Made by a program: the position numbers and the translations under genes. A stretch of DNA of 64,000 nucleotides from Lutjanus erythropterus (Eukaryota; Chordata; Actinopteri; Lutjaniformes; Lutjanidae). Under the pieces are notes generated by a model that was given only the letters and a program-made list of their open reading frames with translations, ran no database searches and was not told where the DNA came from. Location of the stretch: assembly GCA_020091685.1 (NCBI GenBank), contig CM034600.1, forward strand, positions 10,918,219 to 10,982,218, in the 5' to 3' direction. This document shows, piece after piece, positions 11,063 through 22,429 of the stretch. How positions within the stretch are numbered: position 1 is the stretch's first letter; each line of letters begins with the position of its first letter.

Positions 11063-12581
11063 AGTTTCATTCCTCTGGCATCAAATACTTCGTAATACTC
11101 TGGTTTTGGAAATGAGATTCAACAATCAACGATCCCAGCCTGTGATTGGCCAAAGTCTGTTATCACGGGCTTGATTGTCTTTAATTACGTTATGCTTAAA
11201 GAACAAATATGTTATATATTCACTTTATAAAATCACAGTAAATGACCATGGTATATCATATGGGATTATGGAAACATGCTACTTTGAAATACTGACCACA
11301 GAATGTGTATTAAAAAGACATTCAAGCTCTTTATGGCTTTAATTCACTATTTGGACTGCAGTACTCATTTTTTAAATGCATGTTTCTACTTTAAAGTTTA
11401 TTAATGAACTTTTGGACAATGATCACAAAAATATGCCTACCGCAGCTTTAATCTGAGATGTCAGTGAATTTTTATCAACAAAATAAAAAAAAGCAAAATT
11501 TAAGAAAATGAATCAATAAAATTTCGATTTCTTTTCTTGATATAAAAAAAACAGTGGGAACTAATAGAGCACAGAAAATAGAAAATCAACCTAAAACTTG
11601 ACAATGACATGACAGCCAGTATTTTATCCTCTCCTCGGAAAGAACAAAAAAGGGGAAGGAAATAAATCTGAAACAAGGATTTTGTCAGTACTTTCACATG
11701 TTTAACTCGACCAACACTTCATGAAAATATTGTTTTAGTGGTTTTATCACAATTGAATGCCCACACTTTTTCATCACCTCTCCTGAGATGGATTTTCCTG
11801 TCAAAAACTGGCGTTAATCAATGAGCCGCCAGCTAAACCAAAATTCGACACTGCCTGACATAAATGATCCGAACAAGCCGTGAATTAGCGTCCGTCTTCT
11901 GTTGAATCACCTCAAGCTAAACCCGCGCGTTCCCGGGAGACAGACATCACCTGAGCCTCTTTAAACATTCCCACCATGTCTCTTGTTGTATTTTCGGTTG
12001 ACGCTGACATGATGTAACACAAAAGTGATTCAGCTCACATCCGCCTGTGTATCAGCTCAGCTAAAGCCAAGAGACTGAATGGTCAATTATCATCGCATTA
12101 GCATAGCATTAGCAGAGCAACAAAGCACCGCAGGACTGATAGGGGATGGATGTGACACTCTTAAGTACCTTTCACACGTGCACTGCAACCCTAAACTTAT
12201 GTGGACATTAAATCTGCAGGGACACAAGCAGGTGCATCGACAGTCCATCTGTCTTTCAGTCGTCCTGCTTTGACTTTGTCTCTCTATCTCCATTTTCCCC
12301 TCCCTTTCTCTTCTTCAATAAGTAATCATTACAACAACAGGCTGCATGAGACCGACAAAACCAGTCTCCTCCTCATCCTCTGTTTACTTTGGCTCATCAC
12401 ACACACAAACACACACCATTTATGCAAACAAAGGATGAAGGAAGGGAGGGAAAGAAAAAGATGGAAGGAGGAGAGAGGAGAGAAGAGGAGGGAGAGGAAG
12501 GAGGGGCAGAGGAAGGAGGATTTGCAGTTCTTTGTTACCAGAAGCACCGCTCACTTCCAGCCACTTCCATTAGAGAAAAAC
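11063..12581. other. Non-coding stretch with a purine-rich block
   Basis: No gene seen. AT-rich up to about 11700, then mixed sequence. A purine-rich block of GGAAGGAG and GAGAGGAG type covers about 12430-12525. The 150-codon ORF at 12201-12653 runs through it and a GT array and is compositional, not a gene. Confidence 0.55.
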
Positions 12582-12600
12582 GTGTGTGTGTGTGTGTGTG
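12582..12600 (+). repeat. (GT)n microsatellite
   Basis: About nine uninterrupted GT units, followed by a further CTGTGTGTCTC. Confidence 0.9.
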
Positions 12601-12842
12601 CCTGTGTGTCTCTCCAGACACTCTGCTTATTAAGGCAGTGTGTTAGTAGGTGACCTTGCGCAAATGAACACCCCTTCAAGTACAACCTGAACACTTTGTA
12701 TTGATCTGAATAATTCATGCGTGTGTGGCGTGTGTATTTTATTGTTGTTTGTGCAAGAAATGGGTGTGTGTAGTCTGTGTGTGTGTGTGCCTGGTGGTAT
12801 TGGAAGCTGAACAGAGTGTGCAAGAACGGACTGAGAGGAGGA

Positions 12843-12865
12843 TGTGTGTGTGTGTGTGTGTGTGT
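12843..12865 (+). repeat. (TG)n microsatellite
   Basis: About eleven TG units. Shorter TG runs precede it at about 12765-12790. Confidence 0.9.
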
Positions 12866-13383
12866 ATCAAACAGTCAACGCCAAATGCCTCGTTCACCTC
12901 ATCCCTCCCCTCTCCCCAAATCACCCCCACCATCCCTCCTCAGGGTCCTATTGCCCCTAAACATTCATTACAGGGCTAATTCATTCTTTTCATGTACAAA
13001 CCAGCTAATTTCTGTTTGAGTTGCAGGATTCTGTTGAGTATTAAAGATTAATAATGTGAATGTGATCATTTAACATATGAAGACAATTGGATAATTTGCA
13101 TCAGCATCATTAATTGACAGATGGTTTCAGCTCTACAGTGCAGCACACCTTTGAGTTCTGTTGGTGCAGATTCTCTTCCCTTTGAAACACCAAGACATTT
13201 GTTCCAGTTCCTACACTTCTGATCAATGAATCCCTGAAAGTGCAGCCTGATTCCAACCAAAACCAACTGGTGCTTCTACTATAAAGCAACTAATAGTGTG
13301 GAAAAACAGGTGGAAAATGCAAAGAGTCAGACATCAGTGTCACTTTTGTCTGTCATGTCTACAGCAATGGGAAAGGTGACATC

Positions 13384-13384
<1 letters not shown>

Positions 13385-13416
<32 letters not shown>
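13385..13416 (+). repeat. Compound (CATA)n(AT)n microsatellite
   Basis: Three CATA units followed by eleven AT units. Confidence 0.9.
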
Positions 13417-13689
13417 GCCACATGAATTTAATCAAGTTGTTACATGTTGTTATGATCACAATAACACATAAAAGTCATTATTCTTCATTGTTGTTTCACA
13501 TTTTATGTTTTTGCATAATTGCCCTATGGCATGATGCATTAGGGTACTTAAAGACAGACATCAGTGTAATGAAGCAATTTAAAGACAGTGTGTATACATG
13601 AGAGGAGGAGACGGGGATGTGAAAAGGTAAAATATGTGGATGGACTACGAGACAAAGGAGGAGCTCTGCGTCTAGAGAATTTAATATTT

Positions 13690-13860
13690 GATTGTCTGAC
13701 CTCCTCTATGCCGAGGAGCAGCTCCAGCTCGCAAAGGATGCAGCATCCATTTACATCCCCCCGCCTCGCAGCAAAACGCCTCGACAACCACGGACCATGA
13801 TATGTTGCCGTGGCGACGGCTTCTGCAGCCTGTCGCCAAGGCACCCCGTTGGCAAGCCAT
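13690..13860. promoter_or_regulatory. GC-richer block with X-box, possible conserved non-coding element
   Basis: This segment has higher GC and more CpG than its AT-rich flanks. It holds the X-box GTTGCCGTGGCGAC at 13804-13817, then CTGTCGCCAAGGCACC and GTTGGCAAGCC. Open frames cross it on both strands, but no acceptor or donor frames them convincingly. A cis-regulatory element is the favoured reading; a weak exon is the alternative. Confidence 0.35.
13804..13817 (+). promoter_or_regulatory. RFX X-box GTTGCCGTGGCGAC
   Basis: Fits the GTNRCC-NN-RGNRAC consensus at all fixed positions. Part of the GC-richer block at 13690-13860. Confidence 0.5.
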
Positions 13861-13869
13861 TAATGAAAA

Positions 13870-14050
13870 GGCAGAAAAGAGGAAGAGGAGGAAGGAAGGG
13901 AGGAAAAATAAATGAAGGGGAGACGGACGGTGGAGGGAAGGATGAATGATAAGAGGGTCAGAGGTGGAGAGGAGGAGACGGAGTGAGGAAAAAGGATGGA
14001 AGCAGAAGACAGAGATGGAGGAGGAGGAGAGGAATGAAGGTGGTTGGAGG
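13870..14050 (+). repeat. Purine-rich tract (GGAGGAAG type)
   Basis: About 180 bp that is mostly A and G on the plus strand, with imperfect GGAGGA and GAAGG units. ORFs over it on either strand are low-complexity artefacts. Such tracts can adopt triplex (H-DNA) structures. Confidence 0.7.
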
Positions 14051-14930
14051 GAAACAAATCAAACACAAAGAGAACAGAGGAAGCACAGATCCTTAAAATG
14101 CTCTTGACACAAGGCGGCCTCACCTCTTCAACGCCACACATCAGAAATCACAACTAATAACAACAGCTCATAACTCTCCTCTCCTCTCCTAACTCCCCTA
14201 TAGACCTCCGCTTTATTTGCTTTTGATTTAAAATGCTCTTTGTTTATAAGTCCAGAGATAAAATCATTTGCACACTGCCTGTAAACCCAAATCACAGCAT
14301 CAACAGCAAAATGTCTCTGCGTATATTTGAGTATGTTGGAATAAAAACTGATAAACAAAATGATGTCAGGCTGTAAACAATGGCTCTGAGATAAGTACAA
14401 ACTGGGAAAATGATGAAACTGCTGCAACAATACACCTCTGTGCATCCTCGTGAAATTTAAAGGTTTAATAATGATATGATGATGTTTGACATTTCTCACT
14501 AAACTGCAGCTCTGCAGCAGCTACAATGGCATGAGGGAAATAACACAATCCGTAAAATAGTTTCTCTGCATTGCTTATGTTGGTCTCGTTCATTTTTCTT
14601 TTCTTGCTTCCTCTCTTCAGAAAAAACAATATCCCTCTACATATTGTAATCCTAATGCAAGACAATGAAAATCTACCATAAACATGATGTATTGTTTAAT
14701 ATTGTTGCATATTCTGTAAACATGGGAAAAGCTCTTCTCCCCACTGGTGCTCCACATTATTATCATTGCAAATATGAGCAGAGCAAAAAGACTGCAAAGA
14801 TGATTCATGAGTTCTGTGAGTCTCCTAATGTTTGCTGTAAACTTTCCCAGTGACTGAGAAATACACCATGGAAGTCTTGCTAAAGGGATGGCTGATATGT
14901 TCATAGAAAGGTACCCAAACCATTGCTGAG
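14051..14930. other. Non-coding stretch, no gene seen
   Basis: AT-rich. It holds several overlapping minus-strand ORFs of 66-123 codons that have no recognisable domain, no convincing splice sites and ordinary AT-rich composition. Confidence 0.5.
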
Positions 14931-15870
14931 GGGATGCTTAGGTTTTATTAGGTGCCTGCAAGAAGTGATGGGTGATTTCTAGGTTTCTAGGCTGTTGCTG
15001 GGGTGTTTGATATGGTTGCTAGTGTGTTTATGGTTAGTTTTAGTGTTATTTGGTGGGATTGTAAGCACTTGCTTGGGATATTAAGGGCAGTTGATGTAGT
15101 GTTGCTAGGTGGTTGCTAGGATAAGTAAAGTATGTGGTCACCAGGCTGACATGGTTGCTATGGTGTTATGGGTTCATTTTAGGGTGTTGCTCTGTGGGTG
15201 CTAGCTGGGTAGTTGCTGAAGGGTTGCTTGCTTGAATAGTTGCTTGAGTATTTGCTTCAGGTGTTAAGGGTGGTTGATGTAGTGTTACTAGGTGGTTGCC
15301 AGGGTATTAGTAAGTTATTAATTTGTTGGTGGTTACTAGGCTGTTATGGGGGTGTAAGTTTGATAGAGTGTTTAGGGTTTAAATTTAGGGTGCTGCTCGG
15401 TGGATACTGTTTGGGTAGTTGGTAGAGGGCTTCTATGTAGTCACTTGGTGTATTATAGTTGGTTGATGCAGAGTTACAGGTGGTTTCATTAGTATGTGAT
15501 TAGTTTCCAGGGTCTTTCATTAGTGTTTTCACTATGGTTGCTAAGTTATCTGAGGTTTTTGTTAGGATGTTGCACAGTGAGTGCCTGCTGGGTAGTTGCA
15601 AGAGAGTTTCTAGGTAGTTGCTGGGGTATAAAGGGCTGTTGATGTAGTGTTCCTAGGGTATCAGTAAATTATTAGTTCGTTGGTGGTTACTAGGTTGCTG
15701 CTGAGGTGCTTTTTAGTATGGTTGCTAGGTTGTTTGAGGTATTTGTTTGGGTGAGTAGTTGTAGTTACTACCCAGGGGGGTTCTTGGTAGTTGCTTGGGC
15801 TTTTAAGAGTGAATGATGCGGTTGTTAAGGTTTTTTGCATGAGTGTTGCTTTGTGGTTTCCAGGGGAATC
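14931..15870 (+). repeat. Diverged tandem array, unit about 180 bp, about five copies
   Basis: The block GGTTGATGTAGTGTTGCTAG recurs at about 15089, 15272, 15460, 15637 and, more weakly, 15811, giving steps of about 174-188 bp. Other blocks recur in the same order. ATTAGTAAGTTATTA with TTGGTGGTTACTAGG appears near 15306 and 15660. GGGTGTTGCTCTGTGGGTGC appears near 15182, 15387 and 15565. The strand is strongly G+T-rich, and each unit is itself built from short GGTTGCTAGG-like steps. The 61-codon ORF at 15240-15425 is a by-product. Confidence 0.85.
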
Positions 15871-16731
15871 CTAGGGCTAAGCGGTATTGTGGTATTGGTA
15901 CCCAACCCTACCCCTCATCATTTCTGGCATCCACTAAACTCACTGACTGAATGAATTCCCACCAAGCTACATAAAAAAACGTCCCTGACATTGAATCTAA
16001 ACTTGCCCTTATAGTGAGTCCACAACATCACACCCAGTGATTTCACCATCGATCTCAACAAAAGGCTAATGGCACAGATGACCCTGCTGGCTTCCAACAG
16101 CCAAGATCGGCTCCCTGTTATCTGCTGCTCATAAAGGATTAAAGCTGCACCCAGTGAGTGTAGCTGTGACTCTGGCTTCAATCCAGTTTAGTCTTTCCTT
16201 CATGCTTCAAAAAATGGACACTGCAGAGAAACAGCAACTTGCTTCTAATATTCATATGTCTTATTATATCTGCAAAATTTCACAGTGAATAATGTAAATG
16301 TTTATTGCCATTGTTGTATCATTTTTTATTTTTCTGCAGTCTTTATTCTAGACATTTCCCAAAGATGTTTTTTTTTTTTTTGGACAAACAATAGTAAGCG
16401 TGACTAAGGCCATTTTGTTCAAATGTTTGTATTGTTTGGTGCTGTGTGGACAGTTTTCAGTATTTCATCTTCTACATGTTTTCTTTTCCTGTCACTGATC
16501 ACGCCTAAAGTAATACATCTTGCTATGCAGTAACTGTTGTGATTGTGATCTGTTGTAAGTAAATGAAGTGTAATTAAACTGCATCTGCCTCTTAAAGGCA
16601 AGCACGTTCAGATCATTTAGATGTTGTTGTGAATAGTATTTTGTTTTAAATGTTTTATAATCATATTGCCTGGTTAAATAAGGGTTAAACTTCATTTTTC
16701 CCTCCCTCCTTCCATCTTTCCTCACTTGCAG
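15871..16731. other. Non-coding stretch, no gene seen
   Basis: Sequence after the tandem array. It contains a T14 run at 16368-16381 and ends in a pyrimidine-rich tract (about 16695-16730) in front of a strong acceptor-like CAG. Confidence 0.5.
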
Positions 16732-16908
16732 GCACCTGAGCTGCCAGCAACTGTTGCCACAGAGTCACAGAGAGAAACCATATGTATCCGAGAACACAGA
16801 GACACACACAACACAAGCTCCTCCACCAACACAGAGAGCGTCCATCTGGTGCGTGTGACACAGGGCGTCCCAGCAAACCACAACACAGCACCCCTATACA
16901 CTCTATAA
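16732..16908 (+). other. Weak candidate exon: strong acceptor followed by an open frame with stop
   Basis: A long pyrimidine tract (CCCTCCCTCCTTCCATCTTTCCTC) ends in ACTTGCAG at 16731. After it one frame stays open for about 58 codons, starting APELPATVATESQRETI and ending NTAPLYTL before TAA. It is T- and S-rich with no recognised domain. It could be a terminal exon, a UTR exon or chance. Confidence 0.2.
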
Positions 16909-16912
16909 ATAG
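16903..16912 (+). promoter_or_regulatory. MEF2/TATA-like site CTATAAATAG
   Basis: Exact match to the MEF2 consensus YTAWWWWTAR and also a good TATA box. It lies in the short palindrome-like CTCTATAAATAGAG. No associated promoter can be shown. Confidence 0.35.
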
Positions 16913-17588
16913 AGAGCATCATCTGCACTAACACCTCCCTGATCTCCTGCAGATACTCTCTTTATCTCACTGTACACTTTATATTTTAGACAAGCGGTGG
17001 CTTCTAATGAGGTGAAACCTGAATTAAACTTCAGTTCATAATCTGGAAGATTAAAGAGAGTCAGAAAGTCAGAGCTGTGGTGAGAAGAAGTGAAGACGTG
17101 AGCTTGACTTTTATTTGTCTTGGTGTTTTTTGGGTAGAAAGAAGAATAAAACTTTCATAACTGAATTTCTGCAGCCACAATAAGATTATTATGATGATGC
17201 GAGCTTTACTTTTGAAGTGCGGTTATTACCCTGCTTGTATTTGAAGACACAGGAGAAATGTTGCAACATGATACAACATGATTTAAAATTCAAAGCAAAT
17301 TAAATTACTCAAAATGTTTTTCCACAGATCAAAATAAAATTTTGCTTGGCATTAGCAGTTCTTATTTTCTATTTATGAGTATATTAGAATAGCTTGTGGG
17401 ATTTTGATGTGATGACAGGTTCACAAACTCAAGTGAAGTGATAAAAAAAATATCATTTTAAACAAAAAAAGACCCTGCTAATTAAAAAGTAGAGGAAGGA
17501 CACTGACTTAAGGTGGCCAATTTATTATGTATGCAAAATCTCTTGACCTCTCCACTCGGACGCTCACACATGTGCATGTCCATTCTAG

Positions 17589-17614
17589 ACACACACACAC
17601 ACACACACACACAC
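17589..17614 (+). repeat. (AC)13 microsatellite
   Basis: Thirteen uninterrupted AC units, followed by ATATGTCCATATG. Confidence 0.95.
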
Positions 17615-17772
17615 ATATGTCCATATGACCTCCATATGGCCTGTAGCCTCTTGGTAAACGTGGTTCACATATTGAATTAGTCCAGATATCTTGTCATATG
17701 TGGTTTCACACCTGACACACACCCACCCACACACACACACAGTCAGCAGTCATAGCTAGTAGCATATCCATA

Positions 17773-17811
17773 TGTGTGTGTGCGTGTGTGTGTGTGTGAG
17801 AGAGAGAGAGA
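17773..17811 (+). repeat. Compound (TG)n(AG)n microsatellite
   Basis: TG units with one CG interruption, then about seven AG units. Confidence 0.9.
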
Positions 17812-18759
17812 AGTGGAGCGTATATGACAGGTTGACTGGGTTGTCCAGTAATTTGCGACGTGAACTGCATCAATTATGTCAAAGTGAGTGTGTATGTGTG
17901 TCTAAGGTTTTTGTCACACTTAGTTGTGAAAACACTGTTAGATAAATGAAAGCTGCAAATATGACATTATAATGTATTTTTATTATTTAAAATAACTCCT
18001 TGATGATGAACAGGCTTAATATCATGTAAAATATTATATGTATTAACTTAAAGTACCTTAAAAATGTGAAAATCAAAAATTACAATAATTCCCTGAGGGC
18101 TACATAACAGTAGATCCTTCATACATTATTTCCAGTGCCACAGCAGATGGCCATAGGAAACCACTGTGTGTTTGATAAAAGCAGACTAAGTGCTCTTTGT
18201 GATTTGAATAATAACAGCCTGTTTGAGCTCCCTGACAGCAGAACAAAGCGCAGCTCTGATGGACATGTCAAGGCTCTGGTGGCCTTTAGGTGTGTCTGAC
18301 AGTTCAAACAAGCACAGAGATCAAACAGACAGACGTACAGTAGGCTACATGAATAACTGCTTGACAAAAGTTAATCATGTCAGCAGTATGTTTGAAAAAT
18401 TAACACGATTACACCGCTGACATTATTGGAAACCTTTGGCTTTTTTGTTTCAGTCATCACTGATTTAAGTAAAATGAAAATAATGATCCCCCTTTGCTTT
18501 CCTATTCTAAACCACTGAGTCAAATTTGGAGGTAAATATGGTGCATTGCTTTACAGCACAGGATTGGAAGACGTCATTGTTTTTCCATATAAAACCCATG
18601 ATTTAATGGAACAAACAAAAGAATTTATTCTTGCATCTTTTGCCTTTAGAGAGACCCTTAGACTCAGACTTAACCTACTCAGCTTCTGCTCTATTTGAGT
18701 CACATTCAACCTAATATTCTGGCTCGACTCCTATTTCTGGTTATGGAAATAACCACTGC

Positions 18760-19190
18760 CTGTATAAAGATGGATGACAACCCCTAATGAGTGAAGCAAA
18801 CATCTCAATTGCCCCCTGGTGGCTGGCTGCAGTATTGGTCATAGATCCAGTCCCCTCCATGTTAGCAGATGGAACATCGGTTAAACTAAAACATCAAGTC
18901 AAATAAAGTGGTTGTCACAGTCAATTTAAGGTAGTTCTTATCACTTTGATATATGTTCAAGTGTTCATTTTTCTGATAAGTTTGGTTTGGATTAGTTATT
19001 TGATGTTATAGAAAAGGTTTTTCACATCATAATTGACAGCTGAGCCCTGCTCATGTTTGAGTTGGGTGGCTGTATGGGTAGGACCTCGATACCTCGATGA
19101 CTATTGTGCAGACTCTGGCCCTAAATGACATCATCAGCTCAAGATGGCAACACTCATATTTGGGGCAATACTGCGTGGCAATATGGTTTC
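18760..19190 (+). mobile_element. Dispersed teleost repeat with GCCCCCTGGTGGCTGGCTGC head
   Basis: The order is: TGGATGACAACCCCTAATGAG, CATCTCAATTGCCCCCTGGTG, GGCTGGCTGCAGTA, CCCTCCATGTTAGCAGATGG, TCTGATAAGTTTGG, then GCTCAAGATGGCAACACTCAT. This follows a non-coding repeat I know from many teleosts. The boundaries are approximate and no target duplication was identified. It carries a strong CTCF-like core. Confidence 0.55.
18809..18822 (-). promoter_or_regulatory. CTCF-like core CCACCAGGGGGCAA
   Basis: On the minus strand it matches the CTCF core CCASYAGRKGGCRS at 13 of 14 positions. It is inside the dispersed repeat at 18760-19190, so other copies of this family could carry the same site. 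Confidence 0.5.
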
Positions 19191-19287
19191 AGTAAACAAA
19201 CACCAAGTGTCAATCTTTCATTATATAAATGATTAATATTGCATATGTGAATTCAACTCTGGTAATAAAATCGATTGCTTTTTCAGT

Positions 19288-19301
19288 CCACTAGATGTCG
19301 C
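19288..19301 (+). promoter_or_regulatory. CTCF-like core CCACTAGATGTCGC
   Basis: Matches the CTCF core at 13 of 14 positions, with T for G at position 11. About 480 bp from the minus-strand site at 18809, pointing away from it. Confidence 0.35.
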
Positions 19302-20724
19302 TGTTTTTTTTCTCCAAGGTCAGTAAAGGTCACAGACAGGAGGATCAGGGGATTTTAGATTTAGATTTGTCTGGTTGACAATCACACTTTACTGCAAACA
19401 AATGATTGAAGTGAGATGAACAGACAGAAAACTTCATTTCAAACAGATGTTGAAAAAGTTTTGCTTTGGAGGTTTGCAGTTGAAAAAAGGTAATAAACTG
19501 CAATTTATCACTTGGCATGTTGCATTTCTTTAAAATCTCAAAAATATGATATTGTGACTTCAGGATTGTGATAATATCATATCATGGGCTCTTAAGACAC
19601 ATCATCTTTATACTGTCAAAAGAAATAACACATAGCCCAATCTGTCACATTGTTGATGGTAGCAAAATTAATTAACATCCATTAAACATACAGAAATTCA
19701 GAGGTATAAAAGTAAAAAAATTTCAAACGCTCTACACAGAGACTTTAACAGTCATGCGGTAATGCTTCTGTATCTCTGGTATAAATCTGAAGCTGGAGGA
19801 AGCAGTGAAAGGCTAATGGAGAAAAACAACATGTTTTTCCTCTTTAGTGAAGACAAAAGAGGGGGAAGAACAGACAACAACCTCATTATCGCGGCATTTA
19901 TGGGAACTTATAGTCTTCATATAGAGAAACACATACAAACAACACCAGTGAGTGAGAGAGAGGCGACCAATCAACTTCTGTTACATGAATTACAGCAGGA
20001 CTATAATAATTAGTTTGTGTGTCACTGACATGAAAACTGCTGTCACATATCAAACTTTAAATATTTAATATTTTTATTTGCATGTTTTTACTGTGACAAA
20101 TGTATGTGCCTGAAGATTGCTCCAGTGTCACCAGCATTACCCATCATGAATTCACACATGCTTATATGCTGTCATAGCAGCTGAGACATACCCTCTCTAA
20201 GTGTCGGAGATTTCCCATGTTTGTCGGCAGACATTAAACACACCGTTCGTCTTTCAGCCGGTCTGTTTATTCCTTCAATTTCAGTTCCCGCCTTCCCTCC
20301 ATCAGAGTCCTGTAATCCTGGCAATCAGCCCCTCTGACAGGAAATCAAACAGGATATGACATGCTGATTGGAGCCTTAACCTCGCTCTCTGAGGAAAAAG
20401 ACATGCTCTGACCTGATCTTGTCCCCAATAATAAGTCTGCTTGTGAAAAAAACTGCTCTTCTCGGTCTATATATACACTCTCTGCACATGTAGAGGACTT
20501 TGTAATGTGAATACGCTGCATGTTTTGCATTGAGTAGATTCATTTTAAAGTCAAATATGTTCTTCCTCCCTTATTCTGACCAGGGTAAAACGTTAGATAT
20601 ACAGTAAAAGGTTATATTCTTTCTATCTATTATTAAATTTTTAGTGGTATATATTGACAAGATTTTGCTCCACTGCCTACGTTCCATGCGTCCTTTACAT
20701 TTGCATGAATGTTGAGCAATACGT
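19302..20724. other. Non-coding stretch, no gene seen
   Basis: AT-rich sequence without recognised repeats. Two small ORFs (19762-20013 plus, 20345-20530 minus) lack domains and splice context. Confidence 0.5.
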
Positions 20725-20738
20725 CCATTAGAGGGCGC
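20725..20738 (+). promoter_or_regulatory. CTCF-like core CCATTAGAGGGCGC
   Basis: Matches the CTCF core at 13 of 14 positions, including the AGAGGGCGC half that contributes most to binding. No repeat family was recognised around it. Confidence 0.45.
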
Positions 20739-21104
20739 CACTCTTAGTCAAAAGTTATTCCAAAGAAGAAGAAGATTTAAAAGCTTCTGATAACAACAAA
20801 CATGGCGACACTGGAGGAGGTTGTAATAATCATCTTGAGAAATAATTTTTCTTACAAACCATCTGACAACAAGTGGAATTTCAAATAATTTTGGATTTTT
20901 AAAACTTCATCAGTTCCTGTTGTTGTCTTGCTTGAACTACTGGCCATGCTGCTCCATTTCCTTTGTATCTGTAAGCTTTCAGAAAACATATACAGATACA
21001 GACGAAATAAATCCAGAGCACGACACAAGGCTCCATCCATATCCAACAGTTAGCATAAATTAGGATTTATGTCTTATTTAACACATTATTTCCCTGCTTT
21101 ACTT

Positions 21105-21415
21105 TCTTTTCTGATTTTGTTTTAAACTTTTCTTTCTCTTTCTGTTTTCTTTCTCTCTTTTTTCTTTTACTTTTATTTCTCTTTTTGTTTTACTTTTTCT
21201 TGTTTTTTTACGTCTTTTTCTTTTTTCTGTTTTGTTAATTAACTTGCCTTCACTCCTTTCTTTCTTATTCTTTTCTTTCTGTCTTTTTGTTAATTTACTT
21301 GTCTTTTTCCTCTTTTGTTCTTAAACTTTTTTATATTTTACTGAGTCTTTTTTCATTCTTTCTCTTCCCTTCCTTTCTTTCTTTCATGTTCTTTTTCTTT
21401 CTGTCTGTCTGTGTT
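21105..21415 (+). repeat. Pyrimidine-rich (CTTT)n-like tract
   Basis: About 300 bp dominated by T and C with CTTT and TTTCT units, no fixed period and two embedded TTGTTAATTAACTTG or TTGTTAATTTACTTG blocks about 55 bp apart. Low-complexity DNA. Confidence 0.8.
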
Positions 21416-22429
21416 ACAGCCCATCCTACCATGTGCTCTCACTCTATTATTGGCTGATTTGAATTTTTAAACAAGGATCATGCCTCTTTTTCCTCCCCAC
21501 TGTCGCCACACGCCATCTATGACACACACAGGATGTACACTAATCTTCTTGTCCATTTCTTGCCTTTTCTGCTCACTAACTTTACTCATCTTCTCCACTA
21601 CTTCAGACACACAGAAGCCCAGACAGAAAGCCTTAACTAACCCGGTGTGAATTAGTGATGATGTTTGACGTGGCGTTGATAATTACATCGTGAACAGGAG
21701 TGGAAACTGAGGCAGACAAATGTTCCCCACATGGCACAGTTTGACCTGATTTGACTGAGTATACAGGCTGCTGTGGCTTTATTATTGTGGCTGAGGTGAC
21801 TCACACACATGTTAACACAGGCAAAGAACCACACACAAGTGAACAATGTGTTCATATATTAGCTTTGAGTTCAGGGATGAGCTTAATGTGCTTTTAACAG
21901 GCCGGCTTATCGACCGGCTGTCTGACTAAAGTTATTACGAGAGAGTGGGAGATGCTGAGAACAGACAACATCCCCAATCACAGATAAACAGCTCTAATGA
22001 ACAAGAAGATCGTGTGGAGCTGTTGTGTTTTTATTGTATGGCTGTTGCTGTCTGCAAAGCAGATTTTTCCCATGGGACAATAAAGTTTAGAGCTGCATAA
22101 ATTACAAGCAGGGGAGGAGGCATGAAAGGAGAGGAAATGAAAGACAGGAGAAGGAAGGAAAACTGGAAAGAAAGCTAGGAATTGTGGGGACAGCAAGATT
22201 AAATTATGACCAAATTCAAAACCAAAAGCAAAACAAACTGGTAAAGCAAACATAATGTTACTAAGAATAGCAAAAGGGAAACTACTGAGTTTGTTTTTAA
22301 TCATGACATCATGGGAATCATATCTGCTGCTTGTATAAACTTGCAGTATCACAGTGGAAAACCTGATATTTCTATGAAATGTGCGTCCAAATAGTTGATG
22401 AAATAGCCATAATTGTACAGTACATTTGA
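21416..22429. other. Non-coding stretch, no gene seen
   Basis: Mixed sequence with a purine-rich patch at about 22105-22190. The 124-codon minus-strand ORF at 21978-22352 reads partly through that patch and has no domain or splice support. Confidence 0.5.

Larger units (their letters stand above)
16913..18759. other. Non-coding stretch with CA/TG arrays
   Basis: No gene seen. AT-rich apart from the microsatellites at 17589-17614, 17725-17741 and 17773-17811. Confidence 0.5.

Noticed and set aside
12201-12653. 150-codon plus-strand ORF
   Set aside because: It crosses a purine-rich tract and a GT array. The R/E/K-rich and C/V-rich peptide is compositional, and overlapping ORFs occupy other frames.
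13548-13949. Open frames on both strands over the GC-richer block
   Set aside because: Neither strand has a paired acceptor and donor framing the open stretch. The block is better explained as a regulatory element, though conservation could overturn this.
15240-15425. 61-codon hydrophobic ORF resembling a membrane peptide
   Set aside because: It lies wholly in the 180-bp tandem array. The L/V/G-rich composition reflects G+T-rich repeats, and neighbouring units do not keep the frame open.
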